Shown: positions 10,096 through 19,253 of the stretch, one piece after another
Position numbering within the stretch: position 1 is the first letter of the stretch
Layout of the letters: every line of letters begins with the position of its first letter
NCBI RefSeq assembly: GCF_022810305.1
Contig: NZ_JALGQH010000001.1
Coordinates: forward strand, 248,001 to 312,000
DNA: 64,000 bases
Source of the DNA: Rhodococcus sp. ARC_M6
GTDB lineage: Bacteria > Actinomycetota > Actinomycetes > Mycobacteriales > Mycobacteriaceae
Reading direction: 5' to 3'
Translations under genes and position numbers: made by a program
The notes under the pieces: generated by a model
Databases searched by the model: none
What the model saw: the letters and a program-made list of their open reading frames with translations, nothing else
What the model was told of the DNA's origin: nothing

Positions 10096-10745
10096 TTGCC
10101 GAGGACGACGCGTTGCTGCGTGAGGGGCTGGCGTTATTGCTTGGTAGCGAAGGTTTCGAGGTTGTCGCGGTCGCGGACGCTGACGAATTCCTCGCGAGAT
10201 TCGAGGACGTAGCACCGGACGTGGCGGTTCTCGACGTACGGATGCCGCCCACGTTCACCAACGAGGGACTCAAGGCCGCGATAGAGGTCCGCAAAATACG
10301 CCCTGGCTTCCCCGTCCTGGTGCTTTCGGCGTATGTGGAGGATCGCTACGCGGGTGAACTCCTGGCCGGCGGCGCGGGAGGCGTCGGGTATCTCCTCAAG
10401 GAGCGAGTCGGCAAGGTTGCCGAATTCATCGACGCGTTGAACCGCGTGATCGACGGAGGGACGGTCATGGATCCCGAAGTGGTGTCTCAACTGATGAGCC
10501 GTCGGCGCGCCGATGATCCGATTCGGACACTGACTCCGCGCGAGTCGGAGGTGTTGGGATTGATGGCAGAAGGCTTGGGTAATCAGGAAATCGCACAAAA
10601 ACTCGTAGTCAGTGACACAGCTGTGAGCAAACACATAGGAAATATCTTCGCGAAACTCGGCCTGTCGGCGTCCGATGCCGGGCATCGTCGTGTTCTCGCA
10701 GTTCTAGCTTATTTGCGGGGCATGAGATTGCATCTGGACGAATGA
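10083..10745 (+). CDS. Response regulator, NarL/LuxR family
   Basis: A 220-aa protein. The receiver domain (residues 1-125) has the acidic pair EDD near residues 7-9, the phosphoacceptor Asp51 in VLDVRMP, and Lys in LLKERVG. The C-terminal GerE-type HTH (about 150-210) shows LTPRESEVLGLMAEGLGNQEIA and the recognition helix SDTAVSKHIGNIFAKLGL. GTG start inside the kinase 3' end. It should be phosphorylated by the upstream kinase and act as a transcriptional regulator. Confidence 0.93.
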   Translation: MRILIAEDDALLREGLALLLGSEGFEVVAVADADEFLARFEDVAPDVAVLDVRMPPTFTNEGLKAAIEVRKIRPGFPVLVLSAYVEDRYAGELLAGGAGGVGYLLKERVGKVAEFIDALNRVIDGGTVMDPEVVSQLMSRRRADDPIRTLTPRESEVLGLMAEGLGNQEIAQKLVVSDTAVSKHIGNIFAKLGLSASDAGHRRVLAVLAYLRGMRLHLDE

Positions 10746-10885
10746 CCTAACCGGAGCGTAATGTGAGCCAGCCTCATGTTGTTGTCGTGACCGAACGGTG
10801 ACCTGAGAGGCGAGGACCTATGTCCGCTACGTAACGTGTGATGTCGGATACGAGTCATCACCAGAAACAACGAGGAGATCGATCA

Positions 10886-11914
10886 ATGGGTAAGCCGATT
10901 GCCAGTGTGGCCGGAGGTCGGCAGTCCGTCCTTCTCGGGCTCGGCGTTCACCGCCCCGAGCGGGTTGTGACCAACGACGAGATCTGCGAGACGATCGATT
11001 CCACCGATGAGTGGATCCAGACGCGTACGGGTATCAAGTCGCGCCGCTTCGCCGCTGACGGTGAAGGTGTCGTCGCGATGTCTCTCGGCGCGGCGCGTGG
11101 CGCTCTGGCAGCCAGTGGCATTGCCCCCGAGCAGGTCGGCGCAGTCATCATTGCGACCTCTACCTACGACATGCAGACCCCGCAGGCCGCATCGGTGATT
11201 GCCCACGAGCTCGGCATGAAGGGCCCGGCAGCATTCGACTTGGCCGCTGGTTGTGCCGGATTCAGTACGGCGCTCGGTGTGGCCAACGATCTGATCCGCG
11301 GCGGAACCGTCGATTACGCACTGGTTGTTGGTGTTGATCGCATGAGTGATACCACCGAGCCCACCGATCGCAGTGTTCGCTTCATCTTTGGCGACGGCGC
11401 CGGCGCCGTCATCGTCGGTGTCAGTGACACCGTGGGTATCGGCCCGGTGGAGTGGGGTTCGGATGGCAGTCAGTCTGACGCTATCAAGCAGGAGCCGAGT
11501 TGGCTCGAGTTCATCGAGAAGCCCGAAGGCGCGCGTCCCTGGATCAAGATGGCAGGCACGGCCGTATTCCGTTGGGCTGCCTTCGAAATGGGCAAGGTTG
11601 CCACTCGTACGCTCGAAAAGTCGGGCCTGACCATCGATGACATCGATGCGTTTGTGCCGCACCAGGCCAACCAGCGCATCAACGAGGTCATCGCGCGCAG
11701 CATGAAGCTGCCCGAGGGCTTCCCGGTTTCCAACGACATCGTAGAGACTGGCAATACGTCCGCAGCGTCGGTTCCGCTGGCCATGGAGCAGATGCTCCGT
11801 GACGGCCAGGTCAAGCCTGGTGACATGGCTTTGCTTCTTGCCTTCGGTGCGGGCCTGTCCTTTGCCGGTCAGGTTGTCATCCTTCCGCCGCTGGGAACAG
11901 CCGCAGCAGTCTGA
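10886..11914 (+). CDS. fabH: 3-oxoacyl-ACP synthase III (FabH-type)
   Basis: A 342-aa condensing enzyme that starts fatty-acid chain elongation by joining an acyl-CoA to malonyl-ACP. The catalytic triad is visible: Cys123 in DLAAGCAGFS, His in FVPHQANQRI and Asn in ETGNTSAASVP. The segment DEWIQTRTGIKSRRFA is characteristic of FabH. The ATG at 10886 has GAGGAG at a good distance; the frame is open upstream to 10838 without support. It is followed by a strong terminator, so it looks monocistronic. Actinobacteria often have several FabH paralogues, so a role in a specialised pathway is possible. Confidence 0.93.
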   Translation: MGKPIASVAGGRQSVLLGLGVHRPERVVTNDEICETIDSTDEWIQTRTGIKSRRFAADGEGVVAMSLGAARGALAASGIAPEQVGAVIIATSTYDMQTPQAASVIAHELGMKGPAAFDLAAGCAGFSTALGVANDLIRGGTVDYALVVGVDRMSDTTEPTDRSVRFIFGDGAGAVIVGVSDTVGIGPVEWGSDGSQSDAIKQEPSWLEFIEKPEGARPWIKMAGTAVFRWAAFEMGKVATRTLEKSGLTIDDIDAFVPHQANQRINEVIARSMKLPEGFPVSNDIVETGNTSAASVPLAMEQMLRDGQVKPGDMALLLAFGAGLSFAGQVVILPPLGTAAAV

Positions 11915-11927
11915 TTTCTTCTCGAGA

Positions 11928-11964
11928 CGAAGGCCCGCGAACTTTTCACGTTCGCGGGCCTTCG
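11928..11964 (+). terminator. Terminator after fabH
   Basis: Perfect 15-bp arms CGAAGGCCCGCGAAC / complement around TTTTCAC, followed by a T-rich stretch. Confidence 0.85.
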
Positions 11965-11988
11965 TTCGTTCTGTGGCACTCTGGCGAG

Positions 11989-13578
11989 ATGGTCGAAACC
12001 TCGGACGGCAGCGTGGCGCGGACTGGCGGTCAGATTGCGCTGGCCAGTACGGTCAGCCGGATTACCGGCTTCGCGCGCACAATCGCCCTCACCGCTGTGC
12101 TGGGTGTTGCGCTGGTCAGCGATGCATACAACGCCGCCAACAGTTTCCCGAACATGGTCTTTCAACTTCTGCTCGGCGGGATCCTGGCAAGCGTCTTGTT
12201 GCCGTATCTGACGAGGCAGCGCACACGTGGCCGAGTGCTCGAACTGGAACAGACGCAGCGAGTGCTCACCGTTGGCGCGATTGCCTCGGCCCTCGTTACC
12301 GTGGCCGCGGTCCTGCTGGCTCCACGGATTGTTGCTCCACTGATCAAGGACCCTGGCCAACAAGAACTTGCGACCCTCTTTGCTTACTTGCTGTTGCCGG
12401 AGATCTTCTTCTACGGCGTCACTGCAATGATGACGGCAGTGCTCAACGTTCGATCAGTCTTCGGAGCCCCGGCGTGGGCGCCCGTGATCAACAATGTGGT
12501 TCTGCTCGTGACGGTTGCCGTCTTCGTGTGTGTGCCCGGACCCGTGACGTTGACGCCGGAGACGATGACGACGACGCAGATTCTGGTGATCGGGGTCGGC
12601 ACCCTCTTCGGCATCGTTGCGCAGACGACTGTGGTGGCCGTGGCATTGCACCGCAACGGGTTTCGGTGGAATTTGCATGTTCGGCTCGTCCCGTACACTT
12701 GGCGTCCGGTGCGTACCGGTGTGCCGTTACTCGGCTGGGTTCTGGTCTACGTCGTTGCTGGTCAGGTCGGCGTGTGGGTCACGATGCGCGTCGCGCTCTC
12801 GCACAACGTTTATGCGATGTACACCAATGTGGATCTGTTGTTCCAGGTGGCGTACGGCATTCTCGGAGTGTCGTTGCTGACGGTGTTGATGCCGAAGATC
12901 GCACGGTCGGTGGCGGTTGGTGATGACGCCGGTGTCGTGTCGGATCTCGGTCGCGGAGCTCGATATTCGGTGGTGGCGCTGATTCCGGTGACGGTGGCGC
13001 TGATGGTGCTCGGGCCGTCACTGACGACCTTGATCTTCTTCGGGCAGGTGGATGCCGCCAGCGGGCGGTTGATCGGGACTGCTCTCGCGGTCAGCGCGTT
13101 CGGTCTGGTGCCGTTCGCGATCGTGATGTTGCAGTTGCGAGTGTTCTATGCGGACAACGATACTCGAACACCGGCGTTGATAAACATAGTCATGGTGGTG
13201 ACGAAGGTGACTGTTGTCGTTCTGGCTACTGCCACGATGGGTAGCGAATCGGTGATCCTGGCATTGTGTGTTGCCGGTTCGGTGTCATACGTGAGCGGCG
13301 CAGTTCTGGGGCATGTATTGCTGCGGAAACGATATGGGCTCTTGGGTTTTCATCATGTTGTCGAAACATTCGGGAGAATTACAGCAGCGGCGGTATTCGC
13401 CGGTGGGTGCGCATTGGCTGCGGTGTTGGTGGTCCAAGGTAGCGTCGAGGATCCGAGAGTGGCTGCTGCTGTTGCGCTTACGGCCGGCCTGACGATGGGC
13501 GCCGTGATACTGCTGACGGCATGCAAGGTGGTGGGCGTGCCGGAGATCCGGCACGCTCGCACACTATTGCGGCTGTGA
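11989..13578 (+). CDS. MurJ/MviN-like lipid flippase
   Basis: A 529-aa protein with about 14 membrane helices of the MOP superfamily. The N-terminus holds ALASTVSRITGFARTIALTAVLG and the DAYNAANSFPNMVFQLLLGG segment, typical of MurJ (lipid II flippase) and its paralogues. It lacks the cytoplasmic pseudokinase tail of the main mycobacterial MurJ (Rv3910), so it is probably a second, stand-alone paralogue whose cargo could be lipid II or another polyprenyl-linked lipid. Start ATG at 11989 follows GGCGAG. Its end overlaps the convergent phosphodiesterase gene by 15 bp. Confidence 0.85.
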   Translation: MVETSDGSVARTGGQIALASTVSRITGFARTIALTAVLGVALVSDAYNAANSFPNMVFQLLLGGILASVLLPYLTRQRTRGRVLELEQTQRVLTVGAIASALVTVAAVLLAPRIVAPLIKDPGQQELATLFAYLLLPEIFFYGVTAMMTAVLNVRSVFGAPAWAPVINNVVLLVTVAVFVCVPGPVTLTPETMTTTQILVIGVGTLFGIVAQTTVVAVALHRNGFRWNLHVRLVPYTWRPVRTGVPLLGWVLVYVVAGQVGVWVTMRVALSHNVYAMYTNVDLLFQVAYGILGVSLLTVLMPKIARSVAVGDDAGVVSDLGRGARYSVVALIPVTVALMVLGPSLTTLIFFGQVDAASGRLIGTALAVSAFGLVPFAIVMLQLRVFYADNDTRTPALINIVMVVTKVTVVVLATATMGSESVILALCVAGSVSYVSGAVLGHVLLRKRYGLLGFHHVVETFGRITAAAVFAGGCALAAVLVVQGSVEDPRVAAAVALTAGLTMGAVILLTACKVVGVPEIRHARTLLRL

Positions 13579-14718
13579 CGAGAGCAATGGAACCATCAGT
13601 TCGTCCAGCGTGAGTGCACCGTGCTGGCCGGGCAGGCCGGACAAGCCCGATTCCACTGTTCGACGAACTACCGCGATGTCGTCGGTGGCAATGGCGATCA
13701 CATCGCCGATTCGCCCTTGGTAGGCGGAATGCACTGAGGGGCCGAACAATCCGGCCACAATGCCCTCGGCTCTGGTGCCGATCCACATCCGGTCGCCGAG
13801 TTCGGCGCGCCACCGCTCGGCCACGTCGGGTGCGGCGCCGTTGCGGGTGTGGATGTGCCGGCACCGCGGTTCGCCGGCGAGAGCCACGACGTCCTCGGAC
13901 AGAATTGCCGAGTCGTCGTAGTCGATCTTGTTGGCATCGGCGATTTCGACCATCCCGTGGTCGGCGGTCACAATCAGCGTCACATCCGGTCCGAGTGCGG
14001 TCGCGAGTTGTTCCACAAGACGATCGACCAGCGCGAGTTGATGAAGCCACGGCTCGGATTCGGGTCCGTACACATGCCCGAGGGCGTCGATCTCACTGAC
14101 GTAGCAGTACGTGAATGTGCGCTCGGCGGACTTCGAGGCTGCAACCGTGTGAGCGAGGAGATCGCCGTACGCCTGGATGCCGGCAAAATTGGCTCCGCGC
14201 ATACCGGCGCGGGTGAGTCCGCTGCCGTCGAACTTGGACGGAACAACCGTGGTTGCCGTGATACCGGCGGCTTGCGCCCGATCGAAAGTGGTGGGCTGAG
14301 GTTGGAGGACCTCAGGGATTATCGAATCGGCGTACGAATCCTTCTTGCCGCTGGGGTGCCAGCCGAGCCAGTTGAACACCGAATCGGCTTCTTCGACGTA
14401 CGACTGGTAGCCGGTGATTCCGTGCGCGCCCGACGGTAGGCCTGTCCCCAAGGACACGATGCTGGTGGCTGTTGTGGTGGGAAAACCGGCGCGAATGGGG
14501 GAGCCGACCAATGAGTTCAGATACGGCGCGTGCTCCACGTTGCGTGTGAGTAGGTTCGCCCCCATGCCGTCCACCAGCAGGATCACTGTTCGTTTGCTGG
14601 GGGGCAGGTTCAGTCGATTGGCTTCGCCGGCTACCCCCAGCGATGCTAGAACTGACGGCGCAAGGGTCGACAGAGTCGGCTGCGAGTACACGTCGAGGAG
14701 AGGTGCGGGGGCGGGCAT
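13564..14718 (-). CDS. Alkaline-phosphatase-superfamily phosphodiesterase
   Basis: A 384-aa protein of the type I phosphodiesterase/nucleotide pyrophosphatase family. The metal site is recognisable: VILLVDGMGANLL (first Asp), FPTTTATS with the nucleophilic Thr, and VTADHGMVEI with Asp/His. No signal peptide is evident, which suggests a cytoplasmic enzyme. Related actinobacterial proteins are annotated as nucleotide pyrophosphatases; the substrate is unknown. It shares 15 bp with the end of the convergent murJ-like gene. Confidence 0.88.
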   Translation of the reverse strand: MPAPAPLLDVYSQPTLSTLAPSVLASLGVAGEANRLNLPPSKRTVILLVDGMGANLLTRNVEHAPYLNSLVGSPIRAGFPTTTATSIVSLGTGLPSGAHGITGYQSYVEEADSVFNWLGWHPSGKKDSYADSIIPEVLQPQPTTFDRAQAAGITATTVVPSKFDGSGLTRAGMRGANFAGIQAYGDLLAHTVAASKSAERTFTYCYVSEIDALGHVYGPESEPWLHQLALVDRLVEQLATALGPDVTLIVTADHGMVEIADANKIDYDDSAILSEDVVALAGEPRCRHIHTRNGAAPDVAERWRAELGDRMWIGTRAEGIVAGLFGPSVHSAYQGRIGDVIAIATDDIAVVRRTVESGLSGLPGQHGALTLDELMVPLLSSQPQ

Positions 14719-14784
14719 CCCATGAGATTAGGCTGTAGAAGGCCGAAACTGCACACCTTCTGGGCGAGCGTTCAGCTGGTGGGA

Positions 14785-14829
14785 GCCGACGGACAGCACC
14801 TGAGCACAGTTCAGATGCTGTCCGTCGGC
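14785..14829 (-). terminator. Terminator after the VOC gene
   Basis: 14-bp arms GCCGACGGACAGCA / TGCTGTCCGTCGGC with a smaller CTGA/TCAG stem inside, immediately past the minus-strand VOC gene. Confidence 0.8.
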
Positions 14830-14835
14830 GAATAT

Positions 14836-15609
14836 TCACTCCATAATTGTCGATATCTGGAAGGTCGCGCCTAAGGGATCTGCGACCGATGCCAGACGAC
14901 CGAACGGGGTGTCCTCCGGAGCTCGCAGGACGCTGCCACCGAATTCGACGATCTTGGCGACCGTGGCATCGGTGTCATCTGCCCCGAAATACACCTGCCA
15001 GAACGACGGAACCTCGGCCGGCAGGAATGAACTGGCGTCCATGATCCCGGCAACGACGGTCTCGCCGAGTTTGGCCTGCGAATAGCGGAACTCGTCGGTG
15101 TCGCCCATCGCCTGGAACTCCCAGCCGAACACGTCCGAGTAGAACGGCAACACGGCGCCGTAGTTCTTGGACATGGTCTCGTGCCAGACGGGTACATCAG
15201 CTTCGCCGACCAGTCCGAATCCCTGATGCTGATCTGCCTGCCAGATGCCGATGACAGCGCCGGCGGGATCTCCGACGATTGCCATGCTGCCCTGTGGTCC
15301 GACCTGCATCGACGGCATCATGATCATGCCGCCCGCAGCTTCGGCTTTGGCTGCGGATGCAGCCGCGTCGGGGGCGGAGAGGTACGTGGTCCAGACGTTG
15401 CCGTAGGGATTTCCTTCTTGCTGCGGACCGAGACCGGCGATGGGCTGCCCGTCCTTGCTGAAGATGGCATACCCGCCGTACTGCGGATCGTCATTGGTGT
15501 CGGCCTGCCAGCCGAACACGTTGGTGTAGAAACTCTTGGCGGCTTCGGTGTCGGAACTGGTGAGGTCGATCCAACAGGGTGCTCCGTCGAGCGGGGTGCG
15601 TGCGGGCAT
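14836..15609 (-). CDS. VOC (glyoxalase-like) family protein, two domains
   Basis: A 257-aa protein with two VOC beta-alpha-beta repeats. The first opens with APCWIDLTSSDTEAAKSFYTNVFGW, the second with HETMSKNYGAVLPFYSDVFGW; each ends with a GDPAGA/ADPLGA-type metal-site strand (AIVGDPAGAVIGIWQ; SVADPLGATFQIS). The family covers glyoxalases, dioxygenases and antibiotic-binding proteins; this subfamily (27-kDa antigen CFP30B-like) has no assigned reaction that I know. ATG start with GGAG upstream. Confidence 0.88.
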   Translation of the reverse strand: MPARTPLDGAPCWIDLTSSDTEAAKSFYTNVFGWQADTNDDPQYGGYAIFSKDGQPIAGLGPQQEGNPYGNVWTTYLSAPDAAASAAKAEAAGGMIMMPSMQVGPQGSMAIVGDPAGAVIGIWQADQHQGFGLVGEADVPVWHETMSKNYGAVLPFYSDVFGWEFQAMGDTDEFRYSQAKLGETVVAGIMDASSFLPAEVPSFWQVYFGADDTDATVAKIVEFGGSVLRAPEDTPFGRLASVADPLGATFQISTIME

Positions 15610-15704
15610 CTGAAACTCTCCTCCTGCAGATGTAACCGGTCAGTGCCTCGGGTGCTGATGGCACGGCTCCAACCTACGCATGACCGCCGACACATTCTCT
15701 GCTG

Positions 15705-16850
15705 TCAGGGGCGACCCAGCAGGCGGGCACGGAGATCGGAATCGCTCGCACAGTCGATGGCAGTCCAGGCCATTCCCAAAGCGCCGTCCAGCACGGCCTT
15801 GTCTCCGGTCTCGGAACGGCAGTAGCGAGTGAACTCGGCTTGGTGATTGCCGGTGCCGTTACATTCGAGCCCGATGATGGGGTGGATCGTCGGGATGCGA
15901 TGCGAGACGTTACCCATATCTGTGGAACCCGCGGCCGGGCCGCCGAACTCGAAGAACGTGCGACCGAGCGCCTCGACGTTCTCCTGGTACAGAACGCTCA
16001 GCTGCGCGTCCCAACGTGATTCCGCGTAGGCGGGAGACGGCGAGGTCATCACGATGTCGCAGCCCGTGGCAATCGCACCGGCGGTGAAGCACTGTTCCAC
16101 TTTGGGTTTGGCCGCGACAACGCCGTCGAGGGTTTCGGCTCGAACGGCATACTCTCCGTGCGAGCTGCCGGGAATGACGTTGGGAGCGATTCCCGCGTTG
16201 CTGACGTAGCCGTGTACCTGAACATCCTTCGGAAGATGTTGCCGCAGTAGGCCGATGCCCACCTGCGCTACGGTGAAAGCGTCTGCGGCGTTGACGGCGC
16301 CCACGGCGAACGACGCATGCGAGGACACTCCGGTGTACGCGACGTCGAGGTGTGAGATGGCAAGCATGTTGGGTGATCGCAGATCTCCGGCACCGGGATG
16401 AACCATCATGGCGCAGTGCAGCGAATCGAAGATGCCCTCGTCGAGCATCAGGACCTTTCCGCCGCCGCCTTCTTCCGCCGGGGTGCCGAAGACCGCCACG
16501 GTGATCCCGAGCTCGTCGGCCAACGGTGCGAGGAGGAGTCCCGCCGTCACAGCTGCCGACGCAATGATGTTGTGGCCGCAGGCATGTCCGATGTCGGGTA
16601 ACGCGTCGTACTCGGCAAACAGTCCGATTACCAGGTCGCCGGTGCCGTAGGTAGCGCTGAGCGCGGTCGGTAGGCCGGCGACACCGCGCTCGACGCTGAA
16701 CCCTGCGCCTTCGAGCATGTCAGCGACAGCAGCCGACGCATTGTGCTCGGCAAACGCCAGTTCGGGGTCCTCGTGGATCTGGTGGCTCAGTGCGAGGGCA
16801 GCGTCGGAAATGGTGTCGAGATGCTTGGCAGCGCGTTCCTTCGTGGTCAT
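15705..16850 (-). CDS. M20D family amidohydrolase
   Basis: A 381-aa metallo-amidohydrolase of the M20D group (AbgB, N-acyl-amino-acid hydrolases). Metal ligands are visible in DIGHACGHNI, the catalytic Glu pair in GTPAEEGGGGK, and a further His in MMVHPG. The lid domain starts near VDAYTGVSSHAS-like sequence (VAYTGVSSHASFAVG). It would hydrolyse an amide bond of an N-acyl amino acid, aminobenzoyl-glutamate or dipeptide. It is divergent from an Lrp-type regulator with a 70-bp shared promoter region, suggesting amino-acid-linked control. Confidence 0.9.
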   Translation of the reverse strand: MTTKERAAKHLDTISDAALALSHQIHEDPELAFAEHNASAAVADMLEGAGFSVERGVAGLPTALSATYGTGDLVIGLFAEYDALPDIGHACGHNIIASAAVTAGLLLAPLADELGITVAVFGTPAEEGGGGKVLMLDEGIFDSLHCAMMVHPGAGDLRSPNMLAISHLDVAYTGVSSHASFAVGAVNAADAFTVAQVGIGLLRQHLPKDVQVHGYVSNAGIAPNVIPGSSHGEYAVRAETLDGVVAAKPKVEQCFTAGAIATGCDIVMTSPSPAYAESRWDAQLSVLYQENVEALGRTFFEFGGPAAGSTDMGNVSHRIPTIHPIIGLECNGTGNHQAEFTRYCRSETGDKAVLDGALGMAWTAIDCASDSDLRARLLGRP

Positions 16851-16884
16851 TCATCGAGGGTGCGTTCTCAATGAGATTGTCGAC

Positions 16885-16904
16885 GCAGAATGCAGTATTC
16901 ATGC
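16885..16904. promoter_or_regulatory. Possible Lrp/AsnC operator
   Basis: GAATGCAGTATTC (16888-16900) has GAAT/ATTC arms, flanked by GCA and TGC, in the 70-bp region between the divergent amidohydrolase and Lrp-type genes. The position fits an autoregulatory site; the assignment is inference. Confidence 0.4.
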
Positions 16905-16920
16905 CGTAATTTATTGATCT

Positions 16921-17931
16921 ATGCAGGAATCGACACCCCTGGACGAGATCGATCTGCGAATCGTCCACGCCATGCAGGTCCAGCCACGTGCCTCGTGGGC
17001 GTTGATCGGCAGCGTCGTCGGAGTTGATCCGGTTACTGCCGCGCGTCGATGGAAAGCGTTGACCGACTCCGGCGCAGCATGGATTGCCGCGTATCCGGCC
17101 GCCGACGCAGCATCAGTGCTGGCGTTCCTCGATATCCGATGTGAACCTCGGGCGAGGGCAAACATCGTCGCGCATCTGTCGGCGCAGGCGCACGTGATGA
17201 GCCTGAACATTCACTCCGGTGGCTCCTCTGTAATGGCCGAGGCACTGTTTGCCGGCCTCGACGCGTTGGCTCGGTATGTGCTCGACGAGGTCCACTTGCT
17301 CGATGGGGTGATCGACATCGGCGTGCATCCTGTCGCCAGGGTATTCACCGAGGGAAGTCGTTGGCGGCTGGGAACTCTCGAACCGGCGGGTGTTCGGACG
17401 TTGCGTGAATCCGGGGTGGTCCCACCTCCGTTGGGCCGCCGGAATCCGCTGGACTCGAATACGGCTGCCGTGATTGACGTCCTCGGCCGTGCGCCGCGTA
17501 TCTCGTACACGGAATTGGCACACGAACTCGGAATCAGTGTCACAGCAGCACGTCGACGGCTCGGTAAGGCTCTCTCGCATCACACCCTGTTGCGTTGTGA
17601 ACTCGCAAGATTCGCAACCGGAAGGCCGATTCGGGTGCTGTTCTTCGCGCAGAGTCCAGTGCGGGACGTCGACAATGCGGCACGAATCTTGCGGGCACTA
17701 CCGGAGATTCGTCTTGTGGCGACAGTGGCCGGCCCGGAAAACCTGTTCTTCTCAGGTTGGTTCCGATCGCTGTCCGATATCGCGGTGCTCGAATCGGAGG
17801 TGTCCGTGCGGGCACCGACGATGCGCGTCGTAGATCGACGCATTGTCCTGGATACACCGAAATTGATGGGGCACTTGCTTGATCGGTACGGGCGTTCGGT
17901 ATCTGTGATTCCCGTCTGCTTCAGCTCTTGA
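16921..17931 (+). CDS. Lrp/AsnC-family transcriptional regulator, double-HTH type
   Basis: A 336-aa regulator. It has two AsnC-type winged helices: residues about 5-60 (LDEIDLRIVHAMQVQPRASW, then VDPVTAARRWKALTDSG) and about 180-240 (LDSNTAAVIDVLGRAPRISY, then ISVTAARRRLGKAL). Each is followed by a ligand-sensing RAM-like segment. This tandem layout is about twice the length of classic Lrp. Its divergent neighbour is an M20D amidohydrolase, the likely target. The 3' end overlaps the convergent hydrolase gene by 11 bp. Confidence 0.85.
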   Translation: MQESTPLDEIDLRIVHAMQVQPRASWALIGSVVGVDPVTAARRWKALTDSGAAWIAAYPAADAASVLAFLDIRCEPRARANIVAHLSAQAHVMSLNIHSGGSSVMAEALFAGLDALARYVLDEVHLLDGVIDIGVHPVARVFTEGSRWRLGTLEPAGVRTLRESGVVPPPLGRRNPLDSNTAAVIDVLGRAPRISYTELAHELGISVTAARRRLGKALSHHTLLRCELARFATGRPIRVLFFAQSPVRDVDNAARILRALPEIRLVATVAGPENLFFSGWFRSLSDIAVLESEVSVRAPTMRVVDRRIVLDTPKLMGHLLDRYGRSVSVIPVCFSS

Positions 17932-18865
17932 TCAGATCCGTATGCGAAAGCCAGGCCAACACGTGACGGTTGAACTCGTCCGGAATCTCGAGCTGAGGGG
18001 TGTGCCCGGCATCGCCGAGAATGATCGTGGTCCAATGCGGATGGGTAGAGGCGGCCGAGTGTGCTGCTGCAACGGACACCAGTCGGTCACGTTCTCCGTG
18101 CATCAGAAGAGTAGGAACTGTGATGTTACGTAGAGCTTTTCGGTATTCCCGCGGGCGGGCCAGGGTGGTGAGCAAAGAACGCGCGGCTTGCAGGAACTCC
18201 GAATCCTGACCGGGAAAGTTACGTCGAATCGCCGACAGTGCGGCGCCGGCGGTCAGGACGTCGGTATCGGCTCGGGTGGGATCGGAGAAGCAGAGGTTTG
18301 TCATCTGTTCGGACAGTTGCTGATCCGTCATAGCGCGTCGGCCTAGACCCAGTGCCTGTTCGCCGAGGTAAGGCAGTGAGTAGACGAGGAACTGTGCGGC
18401 GACAACCGGATCCGGGATTCGAATCGGTAGCGGCAGTGCGGGGTCGACTAACACCAGTCCGGCTACCGAATCGGGCCGTGCGTGCGTGGCGAGCGCCGAC
18501 ACCATCCCGCCCATCGAATTACCGAACAGGATCACCGGTCTTCCCACAACCGTGTCGATAAACGCGTTCAGCAGCGCGGTATTTGCGGGAATGCCCGTGT
18601 GGCGGCCATTGGCCTGAGTAAGCCCGAAACCGGCCAGATCCAGGGCGTAGACGCGTGTGTGCTGCGCGAGCAGTGGTGCTACCCGCACCCAATTCAGATG
18701 TGAACCACCGAGTCCGTGAACCAGAACGATCGGTGTCGAATCTGCAGGTCCTCCGAAATTGACCCAGTGCACGTCTCCGTCGAGATCAGCGATATTGCTG
18801 GTTCCACCCCAGGGTGCGCTGAGTGAGCTACCGGCTGATTCGAGAAGGGCACGAGGAGACTCCAT
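17921..18865 (-). CDS. Alpha/beta hydrolase
   Basis: A 314-aa alpha/beta-hydrolase-fold enzyme. The oxyanion region is VLVHGLGGSHLNW, the nucleophile elbow GNSMGG (Ser), the acid in LMHGERDRLV, and the catalytic His in GDAGHTPQLE. No signal peptide is clear. The fold covers esterases, lipases, epoxide hydrolases and C-C hydrolases; the substrate cannot be deduced. Overlaps the end of the Lrp-type gene by 11 bp. Confidence 0.88.
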   Translation of the reverse strand: MESPRALLESAGSSLSAPWGGTSNIADLDGDVHWVNFGGPADSTPIVLVHGLGGSHLNWVRVAPLLAQHTRVYALDLAGFGLTQANGRHTGIPANTALLNAFIDTVVGRPVILFGNSMGGMVSALATHARPDSVAGLVLVDPALPLPIRIPDPVVAAQFLVYSLPYLGEQALGLGRRAMTDQQLSEQMTNLCFSDPTRADTDVLTAGAALSAIRRNFPGQDSEFLQAARSLLTTLARPREYRKALRNITVPTLLMHGERDRLVSVAAAHSAASTHPHWTTIILGDAGHTPQLEIPDEFNRHVLAWLSHTDLIKS

Positions 18866-19054
18866 CCCTCAAGGATGCACGGAATCGCACTGATCGGTGA
18901 GCCTAATGTGCCCTCGATCACGTGGCAGGTTCGGGAGTGGGGGACAGCAAGAGTCAGTTGAACTGTGGCAGAGACTGTTTCGTAGTTGTCCGGAATTTCC
19001 GGTTGTGAGTTGATGCGTGCCGAAATAGTTGAGAGTTCCGGCATACTGGAGGCC

Positions 19055-19198
19055 ATGTGGTGGATGGTCGGACTAATCATTCTGGCTGCCCTGGGCCTAT
19101 CGTCCGCATTGGTGGCATTTGTTTTCCGCCGATCGACGGCAGAGGACAGGACTTTGTTGGGTGAGCGCAGCGATGGAACGGACCTGAGCCGGAAATAG
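19055..19198 (+). CDS. Small membrane protein (47 aa)
   Basis: Starts MWWMVGLIILAALGLSSA: one membrane helix, then a charged tail (FRRSTAEDRTLLGERSD). GGAGG stands 5 bases before the ATG, which is the main support along with the compact helix-plus-charged-tail composition. A hairpin overlaps its stop codon. I do not recognise a family. Confidence 0.55.
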   Translation: MWWMVGLIILAALGLSSALVAFVFRRSTAEDRTLLGERSDGTDLSRK

Positions 19199-19208
19199 GC
19201 CCAGGTCC
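19180..19208 (+). terminator. Possible terminator overlapping the small-protein stop
   Basis: GGACCTGAGCC pairs with GGCCCAGGTCC with one mismatch; the stem contains the TAG stop of the 47-aa gene. No T-run follows. Confidence 0.4.
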
Positions 19209-19253
19209 GCACACAAGCATTCCTACGTAGGCGGTATCCCTACATCGACACTG

